Source: Gemmatimonadota bacterium
Lineage (GTDB): Bacteria > Gemmatimonadota > Gemmatimonadetes > Longimicrobiales > Gaopeijiaceae
DNA: 40,490 bases
Assembly (NCBI GenBank): GCA_007125845.1
Contig: SLCK01000018.1
Span: 1 to 40,490, forward strand
Direction: 5' to 3'
Shown: piece by piece, positions 26,394 to 35,220 of the stretch
Numbering within the stretch: position 1 is the stretch's first letter
Layout: each line of letters starts with the position of its first letter
Program-made: the position numbers and the translations under genes
Notes under the pieces: generated by a model
Told to the model about the DNA's origin: nothing
Seen by the model: only the letters and a program-made list of their open reading frames with translations
Database searches by the model: none

Positions 26394-27773
26394 TCAACTC
26401 AATAGCAATTCCCGTGCCTGGGCCACGAGCTCCCGGGCCCGATCCTCCTCGGGCGCCTCCGCGATGATCCGGATCACCGGCTCGGTTCCCGAAGGCCGGA
26501 CATGGAGCCATTCGCGCCGCTGGGGCCAGTCCATCCGAAGTCCGTCGGACGTATCCGCTTCGCCCCCCGGAAGCCCGTCCGTGAGCGCGGCGTACGCGTC
26601 GCCGATTTGTTCCCTCGGAAAGGCCAGCTTCTCCTTCACGATCCGGTACGACGGCCAGCGATCCGCAGCCTCCCTCAAGCCGATCGCCTCGACGGCGAGG
26701 TGGTGCAGGAGGAGCGCTGCGGCGAGGGGAGCGTCCCGGGTCGAGTGCAGTGCGGGCAGGATCACCCCGCCGTTGCCCTCCCCCCCGATCACGGCCCCCT
26801 CCTTCTCCATCCGCCGCGCTACGTTCACCTCCCCGACGGCCGCACGGGCGAATGGGACCCCCGCCCTGGCCGCCACATCCTCCACCACCCTGGAGGTGGA
26901 GAAGTTCGTCACCACCGGCCCCTTCCGCTCGGGCAGGACGCCCGCCGCGCACAGAGCCAGGGTCAGATCCTCTCCCAGGGGCCTTCCTTCGCCGTCCACG
27001 AGGGCGAGCCGATCCGCGTCCGGATCCACCGCCATTCCGAGCTCCGCGCCGGATCGTCGCACGAGCCCGCCCAGCTCCTCGAGGTTCTCGGCCGTGGGCT
27101 CCGGGTCCCTGGGAAATCGCCCATCCGGCTCGAGATCAAGACCCTCGATCCGGCAGCCGAGCGCATCGAGGAGCTTGCTCATCATCGGTCCCCCGGCCCC
27201 TCGGACACAGTCCAGGGCCACGTGGAACCTGCGCTCCCGGATGGCGTCGGTCGCGAGAAAAGGCAAGCCGAGGATCCGCGCGATGTGGCGATCCACCGCC
27301 TTCCCGTCCTTCCCCGCGGGCTGCAGGGCGTCCCACGGAGCCCGGGGAAGCTCATCCCCCTTGAGGCGGCGTTGGAACCGCTCCATCGCGCCGGCATCGA
27401 GGAAGAGTCCGTCGGAGCCCGCGAACTTGAGCGCGTTCCACTCCGAGGGATTGTGGCTTGCCGTGACGCCCAGCCCTCCGGCGGCCGCGGCCTCCCGGAC
27501 GGCGAGCAGAAGGGTCGGTGTGGGCACGATGCCCAGATCCACCACCCTGCAGCCCACCGAGATGAGACCCGCTCGGGCGGCGTCGGCGAACATGCGCCCC
27601 GAGGTTCGCGAATCCCGGGCCAGGTAGACCGTGTGACCCTCTTCCTCCTCCTGCACGAAGGCTCCGAACGCGGCGGCCAGCGAGGCGATGAGCTCCGGAG
27701 TGAGCACCACGCCCACCTTTCCGCGAAATCCGGAGACGCTGGTCATGAGGTCTTCTGGAAGGGAGATCGGCAT
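26394..27773 (-). CDS. glmM: Phosphoglucosamine mutase-type phosphohexomutase
   Basis: Alpha-D-phosphohexomutase of 459 residues. The N-terminal SVSGFRGKVG, the phosphoserine loop GVTASHNPS (Ser106), the metal loop DPDADRLAL (about 249-257), the sugar loop GEGNGG (about 322-327) and the C-terminal phosphate loop RPSGTEPVIRI (about 434-444) are all present. Position directly before glmS argues for glucosamine-6-phosphate as substrate, but phosphomannomutase or phosphoglucomutase activity cannot be excluded by motif. A second ATG nine codons later (MTSVSGFRG) is also a good family start; neither has a clear ribosome site. It is divergent from the gamma-synthase gene at 27968. Confidence 0.85.
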   Translation of the reverse strand: MPISLPEDLMTSVSGFRGKVGVVLTPELIASLAAAFGAFVQEEEEGHTVYLARDSRTSGRMFADAARAGLISVGCRVVDLGIVPTPTLLLAVREAAAAGGLGVTASHNPSEWNALKFAGSDGLFLDAGAMERFQRRLKGDELPRAPWDALQPAGKDGKAVDRHIARILGLPFLATDAIRERRFHVALDCVRGAGGPMMSKLLDALGCRIEGLDLEPDGRFPRDPEPTAENLEELGGLVRRSGAELGMAVDPDADRLALVDGEGRPLGEDLTLALCAAGVLPERKGPVVTNFSTSRVVEDVAARAGVPFARAAVGEVNVARRMEKEGAVIGGEGNGGVILPALHSTRDAPLAAALLLHHLAVEAIGLREAADRWPSYRIVKEKLAFPREQIGDAYAALTDGLPGGEADTSDGLRMDWPQRREWLHVRPSGTEPVIRIIAEAPEEDRARELVAQARELLLS

Positions 27774-27967
27774 AGCGGAGCGGGTCGGGATCGGCGATAC
27801 GAGATGGAAGATGCGGCCGCCCGGGAAGCGGTGCGGCTTGGCGCCCTCGAAGGTTCACCGGAGGACGGAACCATGTCAACGACCTTCCAACGGTAGCGTC
27901 GAGCCCGACTTCGCCGGTAGTTTCCGGCCTCGCGGAAGCATCCTGGATCACCCCGACCAAGAACGCC

Positions 27968-29131
27968 ATGGCCAAGCCCACCCCAGAAACCCACCGCTTC
28001 GGGACCCGAGCGGTTCACGCCGGTCAGGCGCCCGATCCCACGACCGGAGCCATCATGCCTCCGATCTATCAGACGTCGACCTACGTCCAACCGGAGCTGG
28101 GGAAACACCTGGGGTACGAGTACGCTCGAGTGCAGAACCCGACGCGCGAGGCTCTAGAGGCGAACCTCGCCGCCCTGGAACGCGGACGATTCGGGATCGC
28201 CTTCGCAAGCGGGCTCGCCGCGATCGAAGCGGCCGTGAAGCTCCTCTCGGCGGGCGATCACGTGGTGAGCGAGGAGAACACCTACGGGGGAACCACTCGG
28301 ATGTTCACCCGGGTCCTCTCCCGGCTCGGGATCGAGTTCAACTTCGTGGACACCCGATCGCCCGACGCCGTCCGCGAGGCCATGCGGCCGGAAACGCGCC
28401 TCCTTCACCTGGAGACCCCGACGAACCCCATGATGCGCCTCTGCGACCTCGAGGAGATGGCGGCCATCGCGCGGGAGGCCGAGGCCCTCCTCATGGTGGA
28501 CAACACGTTCGCCACCCCGTACAACCAGCTCCCGCTCGAGGTGGGTGCGGACATCGTGGCCCACTCCACCACCAAGTACCTGAACGGGCACTCGGACGTG
28601 ATCGGGGGCGCGCTCGTGGTGAATGACTCCGACCTCGCGGAGCGGCTCTTCTTCATACGCAAGTCCACGGGAGCCACTCCGGGCCCGATGGATGCGTGGC
28701 TGGTGCTGCGCGGCACGAAGACCCTCCACCTCCGCATGGCTGCCCACAACACGAACGGCATGAAGGTGGCCCGGTTCCTCGAGGATCACCCTGCGATACG
28801 AAAGGTCCATTACCCGGGCCTGGAATCTCATCCCCAGCACGCCCTGGCCCGGAAGCAGATGACGGGGTTCACCGGGATGGTCTCCGTCGAGCTCGGAAGC
28901 GCAGAGGAAACGAAGGCATTCGTGGATCGCACCCGGCTCTTCGCCCTGGCGGAGTCGCTCGGCGGCGTGGAGTCGTTGATCGGCGTACCCGCGCTGATGA
29001 CCCATGCCTCCGTGCCACCCGAGCGCCGCGAGGCGATGGGTGTCACCGATCGCCTCGTCCGTCTCTCCGTAGGGATCGAAGACTCCGACGACCTGCTCGA
29101 AGATCTCGACCAGGCCCTCTCCGGAGCCTGA
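27968..29131 (+). CDS. Cystathionine gamma-synthase/lyase-family PLP enzyme
   Basis: Cys/Met-metabolism PLP enzyme of 387 residues. It has the family start THRFGTRAVHAGQAPD, the motif YARVQNPTREALEANLAALE (52-71), the PLP-ring stacking region ENTYGG, Asp178 in LLMVDNTFATPY and the PLP lysine Lys203 in AHSTTKYLNGHSD, plus the C-terminal SLGGVESLIGVPALMTHAS. It may be cystathionine gamma-synthase, gamma-lyase or beta-lyase; sequence alone does not decide. The ATG has no strong ribosome site. The 194-base gap to divergent glmM holds no riboswitch that I recognise. An intrinsic terminator lies 15 bases after the stop. Confidence 0.9.
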   Translation: MAKPTPETHRFGTRAVHAGQAPDPTTGAIMPPIYQTSTYVQPELGKHLGYEYARVQNPTREALEANLAALERGRFGIAFASGLAAIEAAVKLLSAGDHVVSEENTYGGTTRMFTRVLSRLGIEFNFVDTRSPDAVREAMRPETRLLHLETPTNPMMRLCDLEEMAAIAREAEALLMVDNTFATPYNQLPLEVGADIVAHSTTKYLNGHSDVIGGALVVNDSDLAERLFFIRKSTGATPGPMDAWLVLRGTKTLHLRMAAHNTNGMKVARFLEDHPAIRKVHYPGLESHPQHALARKQMTGFTGMVSVELGSAEETKAFVDRTRLFALAESLGGVESLIGVPALMTHASVPPERREAMGVTDRLVRLSVGIEDSDDLLEDLDQALSGA

Positions 29132-29146
29132 CCAGGAGTTGAATGA

Positions 29147-29181
29147 GTGCCGTCCCGAGAATGGTCGACGCGGCACTTTTT
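29147..29181 (+). terminator. Intrinsic terminator after the gamma-synthase-family gene
   Basis: GTGCCG (29147-29152) is complementary to CGGCAC (29171-29176), with an 18-base loop that contains further pairing, and is followed directly by TTTTT (29177-29181). It stands 15 bases after the stop codon of the PLP enzyme and seven bases before the purD -35 element. Confidence 0.75.
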
Positions 29182-29187
29182 CCAGCT

Positions 29188-29216
29188 TTGACTTCACTCC
29201 ACCCCTCAGATACGAT
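29188..29216 (+). promoter_or_regulatory. purD promoter, likely giving a leaderless mRNA
   Basis: TTGACT (29188-29193) and TACGAT (29211-29216) have an ideal 17-base spacer. Only six bases separate the -10 from the purD ATG at 29223, so the usual start point coincides with the A of the start codon. There is no Shine-Dalgarno sequence upstream of the ATG, which fits a leaderless transcript. Confidence 0.8.
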
Positions 29217-29222
29217 ACGCCC

Positions 29223-30515
29223 ATGCGGATTCTGATCGTCGGAAACGGCGGGCGGGAACACGCCCTCCTCTGGAAGCTCAGGAGGGACGCGCCCACGGCG
29301 ATGTTCTACGCCACCCGGCCGAACCCGGGGATGGAACCCCTCGCCGAAGCCGTGGATCTCGCCCCCACCGATGTGGAAGGCCTGGCCACCTGGGCCGACG
29401 GAAACGACATCACCCTGACCGTGGTCGGCCCGGAAGTCCCGCTTGCCCGGGGAATCGGGGACGCGTTCCGCAGGCGGGGTCTCCCCCTCTTCGGACCCTC
29501 TTCCTCCGCATCCCGCATCGAGTCGTCCAAGGCTTTCGCGAAGGATCTCATGCGCAGGGTAGAGGTGCCCACCGCCGAGTACCGCACGTTCACCCGGTGG
29601 CCGGAGGCGGAGGCCTTCATCTCCGAGAAGGGCGGGCCTCTGGTCGTGAAGGCCTCGGGCCTCGCCGCCGGAAAGGGCGCCTTCGTCTGCCCCAGCACGG
29701 AAGAGGCCCTCGAGGCCGCGCGCGAGATGCTGACCGAGGCGGCATTCGGTGAAGCGGGCTCCGAGATCGTCGTCGAGGAGTTCATGGAGGGAGAGGAGCT
29801 ATCGGTCTTCGCGATTACCGACGGACGGCACGCGGTGCTCCTGCTTCCCTCCCAGGACTACAAGCGGATCGGCGAAGGCGACACCGGTCCGAACACGGGA
29901 GGGATGGGAGCGTACGCTCCGGTGCCATTGGTGCGTCCAGGCCTCATGGACGAGGTCAGGGACACCGTTTTCCTTCCCATCCTCGACGGCATGGAGTCGG
30001 CCGCCACCCCCTTCCGCGGGCTGCTCTACGCCGGACTCATGCTTACGCCCGAAGGTACGCGCGTGGTGGAGTTCAACTGCCGGTTCGGGGACCCCGAAGC
30101 GCAGGTGGTGATCCCGATGATGGAGAGCTCCCTCCTCGGGCTGATGGTCACCGTGGCTCGAGGCGGAAGCATCGCCGACGGGGAGTGTCGGTGGTCCGAG
30201 GGTGCCGCCCTGAACACCGTGCTCGCGTCGGAGGGGTATCCCGGTGAATACGAGACGGGACGGAGGCTGAGCATACCGGCCGAGCTCGAGCACCGCGACG
30301 ACCTCCTCCTCTTTCATGCCGGAACGCAGAGGGACGACGGTCGCCTCGTCACGGCCGGGGGCCGAGTCCTCTCGGTCGTCGGACTGGGCGACACCCTCGA
30401 GGAAGCGCGGACCCGGAGCCTGGAAGGGGCCCGTGCCGTGGAGTTCGAGGGCAAGGTGTTCCGGGAGGACATTGGCCGGAGGGCCCTCCGGACCCTCGAA
30501 AACCTGGAGGCTTGA
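29223..30515 (+). CDS. purD: Phosphoribosylamine--glycine ligase
   Basis: ATP-grasp enzyme that joins glycine to phosphoribosylamine, the second step of de novo purine synthesis. The 430-residue protein starts MRILIVGNGGREHALLWKL and has VGPEVPLARGIGD (about 67-79), FGPSSSASRIESSKAFAK, the ATP-grasp KASGLAAGKGAFVC (about 144-157), EFMEGEELSVFAI and the late EFNCRFGDPEAQVV (about 284-297). Length is normal. The start at 29223 is fixed by the family N terminus and by the promoter, which begins transcription at this ATG. mutM follows after 18 bases, so a purD-mutM-M16-M16 transcription unit is likely. Confidence 0.97.
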   Translation: MRILIVGNGGREHALLWKLRRDAPTAMFYATRPNPGMEPLAEAVDLAPTDVEGLATWADGNDITLTVVGPEVPLARGIGDAFRRRGLPLFGPSSSASRIESSKAFAKDLMRRVEVPTAEYRTFTRWPEAEAFISEKGGPLVVKASGLAAGKGAFVCPSTEEALEAAREMLTEAAFGEAGSEIVVEEFMEGEELSVFAITDGRHAVLLLPSQDYKRIGEGDTGPNTGGMGAYAPVPLVRPGLMDEVRDTVFLPILDGMESAATPFRGLLYAGLMLTPEGTRVVEFNCRFGDPEAQVVIPMMESSLLGLMVTVARGGSIADGECRWSEGAALNTVLASEGYPGEYETGRRLSIPAELEHRDDLLLFHAGTQRDDGRLVTAGGRVLSVVGLGDTLEEARTRSLEGARAVEFEGKVFREDIGRRALRTLENLEA

Positions 30516-30533
30516 GAGGACGGGGGTCCAACG

Positions 30534-31394
30534 GTGCCTGAGCTGCCCGAGGCGGAAACGATCCGGCGCGGTCTCGCCGCTCCACTGCGCGGGAGGGTCG
30601 TCCGACGCGTTCGGATCCCTCGCCCCGACCTGCTCACGCAGGAGTCCGACCGGTTCACGTCCCTGGTGGAGGGCGCTCGATTTCTCGATGTGGGGCGCCG
30701 CGGCAAGAATCTCGTCTTTGAGCTGGCCGCCGTCGACGAAAACGACCCCCATCTCCGCATGGTGGTGAACCTCGGCATGTCAGGGGGCATGACGCTGCTG
30801 CGAGCGGACGACGACTCGACCGGCCCGTCCCATCCAGGCGTGGTGTTCGATCTGGACGGAGAAGGCGCGCTCATCTACCACGATGTCCGGCGCTTCGGTC
30901 GACTGACGGTCTTCGGATCGCGGGCCTTCTCGAATTGGTCGCAGGCGCTCGGCCCTGAGCCTCTCGACTCCAGCTTCACACCGAGCTCTCTGGCCGACGG
31001 GCTCTCCGGCTCCAGGTCTCCGATTCGCTCCTGGCTGCTCGATCAGAAACGGATTGCCGGAGTCGGCAACATCTACGCGAACGAAGCTCTCTTCGGGGCG
31101 CGGATTCATCCCCGCACACCGGCAAATCGTATCTCCGCCGACGATTCCCGCGGCCTGCACCATGCGCTCCAGCGCATCCTGAGGGACGCCATCCGGGCCC
31201 GGGGAACGACCTTGCAGGACTACCGTACCGCTCTCGGCACGCCGGGGAGCTATGCGAGCGACCTGCGGGTATACGGACGTGAAGGCCGACCGTGTGCCCG
31301 TCGCTGCGGAGGGACCGTCGAGCGCCTGGTATTCTCGAACCGTTCCTCCTTCTTCTGCCCGCGATGTCAGCCCGAGCCGAGCTCCCTGAATTGA
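30534..31394 (+). CDS. mutM: DNA-formamidopyrimidine glycosylase (Fpg/MutM)
   Basis: Base-excision glycosylase/AP lyase for 8-oxoguanine and formamidopyrimidines. Pro2 and Glu3 of PELPEAE are the catalytic residues (GTG start, so M-P-E). The protein has the beta-sandwich domain with RRGKNLVFEL and HLRMVVNLGMSG, HDVRRFGRL, then the helix-two-turn-helix DQKRIAGVGNIYANEALFGA (split about 163-183) and a C-terminal zinc finger. The finger reads CARRC then 16 residues then CPRC, that is C-x3-C rather than the usual C-x2-C in the first knuckle. 286 residues is slightly long. It overlaps the following M16 gene by up to 31 bases, depending on that gene's start. Confidence 0.95.
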   Translation: MPELPEAETIRRGLAAPLRGRVVRRVRIPRPDLLTQESDRFTSLVEGARFLDVGRRGKNLVFELAAVDENDPHLRMVVNLGMSGGMTLLRADDDSTGPSHPGVVFDLDGEGALIYHDVRRFGRLTVFGSRAFSNWSQALGPEPLDSSFTPSSLADGLSGSRSPIRSWLLDQKRIAGVGNIYANEALFGARIHPRTPANRISADDSRGLHHALQRILRDAIRARGTTLQDYRTALGTPGSYASDLRVYGREGRPCARRCGGTVERLVFSNRSSFFCPRCQPEPSSLN

Positions 31395-32998
31395 GTGCCC
31401 CGGCCGGGCACGGCCGGACCACCGGGGTCGCTCGCACCCGTGCGGACAGAAACCGGCGTGGACTCGCGGCTGCCGCCGTCCTCCTCCTCGCCATGGCCTT
31501 GAGCACCCATGGTCTCTCGGCGGTCGTGCAGGACGGGGGAACCGACCGACTCGCTCGATCGGCCGCCATCCCGGGTCAGGACCTTCCGGTCCGCGAGCAT
31601 GTGCTCGAGAACGGGATGCGATTCCTCCTCCTCCCGCGAGAGGGTGCGCCGATCGTCTCTTTCGTCTGGCACGTTCCCGTGGGGAGCGTGAACGAGTCTC
31701 TGGGAACCACGGGCATCACCCACTTTCTCGAGCACCTCTTCTTCAAGGGCACCACGACGATCGGAACTCGTGACGTGGAGGCCGAGCTCCGGCTCTTCGA
31801 TCGGATCGACGCCACCCACGACTCCCTGATCACCGCGCGCGGCGCCCTGCCTCGCCCGGACGAAGACGAGATCCAACGTCTGGAAGCGCGGGTGCTCGCG
31901 CTCGAGGACTCGGCCCGCGCCTACGTGATCCCGAACGAGTACGACCGGATCCTCTCCAGGGAAGGGGCGCGCGGGATGAACGCCACCACCAGCTACGAGG
32001 AGACCCAGTATTTCGTCGAGCTTCCCGCCAACCGGACCCAGCTCTGGTTCGTGCTCGAGGCCGATCGGATGCGCAACCCTGTGTTCCGCGAGTTCTTCAC
32101 GGAGCGAGAAGTCATCGCGGAGGAACGGCGCACTCGGATAGAGAACTCGCCCGGAGGGACGCTCTACGAGGAGCACATGGCCGCGGCCTTCAGGGTCCAT
32201 CCGTACGGCGTCTCGCCGACCGGACACATGGACGACATCTATCGCTTGACCCGGCCCGATGTCGAGGCCTACCACCAGCTCCACTACGGTCCGGGGAACA
32301 CGACCGTCGCGATCGTCGGCGACTTCGAGCCGGACTCGGCAGCGGCCTGGGCCGATCGCTACTTCGGGCCGATCCCGCCTCGTGCATCCCCACCTCCCGT
32401 CCTCGTCCGGGAACCGGAACAGCGAGGAGAACGGCGCATCGCGGTCCACCACGACGCCGAGCCGCAGCTTCGAGTCGGCTGGAAAATTCCGAGCGGATAC
32501 CACCCGGACGCCCCGGCACTCCGGATGCTGAGCAATCTCCTCACCGGCGGCCCGGACGCGCGCCTGCACCGCAGGATCGTCCGCGAGGAGCGCCTCGCTT
32601 CGAACGTGTCGGCAGGCCGGCAACCGGGCAGCCGATACCCCGGACTCTTCACAATCCAGGCCCTTCCCCGCTCGCCGCACTCTCCCGAAGACGTCGAGGA
32701 GGCGATCTACGAGGTGCTCGGCGAGCTCATGGCGAATCCTCCCTCGGAGGAAGAGCTCGACCGGGTCCGCATTCGCCTCGAGGCCGCCGAGGTGCGCCGC
32801 CTCACCTCGAACCGGGGACTCGCCTTCCAGCTCGTGGAATCGCAGGCGATGTGGGGAGACTGGCAGGAGACCTTCCTGACCCAGCAACGGATGCGGGACG
32901 TGCAGCCCGGGGAGATCGTGGCGGTGATCGAGCGGTACTTCACGCCCGACCGGAGGACCGTCGGTATCCTGCGTCGCGGCGAGGGGGCAACGCCGTGA
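31364..32998 (+). CDS. M16-family zinc metallopeptidase (active type)
   Basis: Secreted or periplasmic insulinase-family peptidase of 544 residues. After a basic N terminus a hydrophobic signal segment (LAAAAVLLLAMALSTHG, about 34-50) is seen. The zinc motif HxxEH is HFLEH at 120-124 in GITHFLEHLFFKG, and the distal glutamate lies in FTEREVIAEERR. Between them there is an insertion of about 60 residues (DEDEIQRLEARVLALEDSAR...) with coiled-coil character, as seen in some bacterial M16 proteins. The start is uncertain: ATG at 31364 (chosen) or TTG at 31391, which would overlap the mutM stop as TTGA. The next gene is a partner lacking the zinc motif. Confidence 0.9.
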   Translation: MSARAELPELSAPAGHGRTTGVARTRADRNRRGLAAAAVLLLAMALSTHGLSAVVQDGGTDRLARSAAIPGQDLPVREHVLENGMRFLLLPREGAPIVSFVWHVPVGSVNESLGTTGITHFLEHLFFKGTTTIGTRDVEAELRLFDRIDATHDSLITARGALPRPDEDEIQRLEARVLALEDSARAYVIPNEYDRILSREGARGMNATTSYEETQYFVELPANRTQLWFVLEADRMRNPVFREFFTEREVIAEERRTRIENSPGGTLYEEHMAAAFRVHPYGVSPTGHMDDIYRLTRPDVEAYHQLHYGPGNTTVAIVGDFEPDSAAAWADRYFGPIPPRASPPPVLVREPEQRGERRIAVHHDAEPQLRVGWKIPSGYHPDAPALRMLSNLLTGGPDARLHRRIVREERLASNVSAGRQPGSRYPGLFTIQALPRSPHSPEDVEEAIYEVLGELMANPPSEEELDRVRIRLEAAEVRRLTSNRGLAFQLVESQAMWGDWQETFLTQQRMRDVQPGEIVAVIERYFTPDRRTVGILRRGEGATP

Positions 32999-34452
32999 GC
33001 ATCGGCGCCTTGCTCCTCGCGCTGGGCGGAGGGTGGGGGGCGGCCTCGCTCCCGGACACGGTCCCGGCCTCCCCCCCGGTCGGGCGGGCAGCCGTCGACG
33101 CCCTGCAGTTCCCGGAGCTCGTCTTCGATCCCCCATTCGTCGAGGAAAGGGAGATCTCGGGCGTGCCCATCTACCACCTCCACGACCCCACGCTTCCCCT
33201 GGTCGACATCCACGTCCAGGTTCGGGGCGGGACGGGAAACCTGCCCCGGGAGGATCTCGCGGCGGCAACGGGTCTGCCGAGTCTCCTCCGGAACGGAGGA
33301 ACGGCCACCTTGCCGCCCGACTCGGTGAACCGACGCATCGACCTCCTGGCGCTCCAACTCTCCGTCGGGGGCGGGGGCGGAAGCACCTTCGCTAGCCTCA
33401 ACAGCCTGACACACACCCTTGACGAGGGATTGGAGCTCTTCGGGGAGATGTTGGCGGACCCCGGATTCGATGCGGAGGCGGTCGACGTCTGGCTCGGGCA
33501 GGAGCGCGAGCGGGTCCGGCGCCGGGAAGACGACCCCGGGAGCCTCGCCTTTTCCGAGTTCAACCGCCTCCTCTTCGGAGACCACCCCGTGGGCTGGGTG
33601 CTCACGGAAGAGGAGCTCGATCCCGAGCGGGTCACGCGGGACGAGCTGCTTCGGGTCCATTCGACCCTCTACTGCCGAGGGCACCTGATCGTCGGTGTTT
33701 CGGGAGACCTGGACTGGGAATCGGCCGAGCCCCTGCTCGCCCGATTCCTGGAGCGGTGGCCCGAGTGCGGTGAACCTCTCCCGGACGTTCCGGCTCCAGA
33801 TCTGCGTCGGGAGGGCGCAGTCTTCGTCCTCGAGAGAGCACTGGACCAGAGCACGGTGGTGATGGCTCAACCCGGCGGAGTTCGCCAGGAGGACTCCGAG
33901 GAATACTTCGCATCGCGGCTCGCCAACCACATCCTGGGGGCCGGTGGGTTCGGCTCCCGGATCACCGCTCGAGTCCGAACCGAGCAGGGATTGGCCTACA
34001 GCGCCTCCTCCGTCTGGACGGATCCCCGGAGACACGAGGGCGTCGTGGGTGCCGTCGCCTCCACCCGCGCCGACCGCACGCTCGAGGCGACCCGCCTTCT
34101 CCTCGAGGTGATGGACGAGCTGAGAGCCGAGCCCCCTCCGAACGAGGAGGTGGAGGAGGCGCTACAGGAGATCGTAAACGGATACGTCTTCGCCTTCGGG
34201 TCTCCTTCCCAGATCGTCTTGCGCCGGATGGGCCACCGCGCGCTCGGTCTCCCCGGGGATTGGCTGGAGCGGTACCTAGACGGCCTGCGGGAGGTGACCC
34301 CCGAGGCCATCCACTCGGTGGTCAACCGCCATCTGCACCCGGCGGAGATGACGATCCTGCTCGTGGGGGATCCGGATCGGTTCGATCCGGGACTCGAGGC
34401 GTTCGAGTCGGTGTACAGACTCTCCCCCGACGGGAGCTATGAGCCGTGGTGA
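32995..34452 (+). CDS. M16-family peptidase-like protein lacking the zinc motif
   Basis: A 485-residue insulinase-like protein with a short hydrophobic N terminus (IGALLLALGGGWGAASL), likely a signal peptide. The fold is recognisable (FVEEREISGVPIYHLHDPTLPLVDIHVQVRGG split over 38-70; RVRTEQGLAYSASSVW; EEALQEIVNGYVF; HPAEMTILLVGD), but where an HxxEH should stand the sequence reads GLPSLLRNGGT, so it is almost certainly not a protease. Pairs of an active and an inactive M16 subunit working as a heterodimer are well known. The GTG start overlaps the partner's stop (GTGA), which fits equal production. The 3' end overlaps convergent menG by 16 bases. Confidence 0.9.
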   Translation: MSIGALLLALGGGWGAASLPDTVPASPPVGRAAVDALQFPELVFDPPFVEEREISGVPIYHLHDPTLPLVDIHVQVRGGTGNLPREDLAAATGLPSLLRNGGTATLPPDSVNRRIDLLALQLSVGGGGGSTFASLNSLTHTLDEGLELFGEMLADPGFDAEAVDVWLGQERERVRRREDDPGSLAFSEFNRLLFGDHPVGWVLTEEELDPERVTRDELLRVHSTLYCRGHLIVGVSGDLDWESAEPLLARFLERWPECGEPLPDVPAPDLRREGAVFVLERALDQSTVVMAQPGGVRQEDSEEYFASRLANHILGAGGFGSRITARVRTEQGLAYSASSVWTDPRRHEGVVGAVASTRADRTLEATRLLLEVMDELRAEPPPNEEVEEALQEIVNGYVFAFGSPSQIVLRRMGHRALGLPGDWLERYLDGLREVTPEAIHSVVNRHLHPAEMTILLVGDPDRFDPGLEAFESVYRLSPDGSYEPW

Positions 34453-35189
34453 GGGTCGGGCTTGGTGCCCACGTGGATCGCTGCGATTCCACCGGTCAGG
34501 TGTGACCATTCGCTCTCGCGGAACCCCTCCCGCCGCAACCGAGCCGCGAGCTCGTCGGGCCCCGGGAAGTCCTTGACCGACTCCGGCAGGTAGGTGTAGG
34601 CCCAGGGATGGCCGGAGACGAGTCGGCCGACCAGGGGAAGGATCCGGTGGAAGTAGAACAGGTAGAGTCGCCTCATGGCGGGCCCCGGCGGAGTGGTGAA
34701 CTCGAGAATCACCAACCGGGCTCCCGGGCGAAGCACCCGGTAGAGCTCGCGAATTCCTCGATCCACATCCGCGAGATTTCGGACCCCGAAGGCCACCATC
34801 GCTCCGTGGAAGGTGTTGTCGTCGAACGGGAGCTCCAGCCCGTCCCCGCAGACGGGATCCACCGCCGTACCCTCGAGCTTCCCTCGCCCCGCGACCAGCA
34901 TGGGGAGAGCGAAGTCGGAGGCTACGACCCGGCCCTCGAATCCGGAACGACGAGCGAGCTCGAGGCTCAGGTCGTAGGTACCGGCGCAGGAATCCAGAAT
35001 ACGCGCCTCCGGGTCTCCCTCGGGTGCCCGGAGGCGGTCGACGGCTTTCCGCCGCCACCTGCGATCGATGTTCAGGCTGAGGAGGTGATTCAGGAGATCG
35101 TAACGTGGCGCGATCTCCGAGAAGATGGTACGGACCTGACGCTTCCGGTCCTCTCCCCGATGGGGTCGCGCTTCGGGTGTCGTCGCCAT
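34437..35189 (-). CDS. menG: Demethylmenaquinone methyltransferase
   Basis: SAM-dependent methyltransferase of the UbiE/MenG family (250 residues), the last step of menaquinone and/or ubiquinone synthesis. The family N terminus VRTIFSEIAPRYDLLNHLLSLNIDRRWRR (split over 19-47) is present; SAM motif I is ILDSCAGTYDLSLELARR, where AGTYD stands for the usual CGTGD; the central FGVRNLADVDRGIREL (about 133-148) and RVLRPGARLVILEFTTP (about 151-167) are typical. Since menaquinone genes are common in such lineages, MenG is the more likely role, but UbiE cannot be excluded. It follows the SAM-hydrolase gene by 31 bases and ends convergently with the M16 gene. Confidence 0.92.
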   Translation of the reverse strand: MATTPEARPHRGEDRKRQVRTIFSEIAPRYDLLNHLLSLNIDRRWRRKAVDRLRAPEGDPEARILDSCAGTYDLSLELARRSGFEGRVVASDFALPMLVAGRGKLEGTAVDPVCGDGLELPFDDNTFHGAMVAFGVRNLADVDRGIRELYRVLRPGARLVILEFTTPPGPAMRRLYLFYFHRILPLVGRLVSGHPWAYTYLPESVKDFPGPDELAARLRREGFRESEWSHLTGGIAAIHVGTKPDPHHGS

Positions 35190-35220
35190 CTACGGCCGAG
35201 CCGGTCCAGGATCCACTCGC

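Noticed and set aside
27851-27879. Perfect TTGACA (27879-27874, minus strand) as promoter of glmM-glmS
   Set aside because: At 17 bases spacing the -10 would be GAACCT, a very poor match; kept only as a possibility.
27774-27967. Riboswitch (SAM type) upstream of the gamma-synthase-family gene
   Set aside because: None of the conserved SAM or SAH riboswitch sequence blocks can be found; only scattered short repeats.
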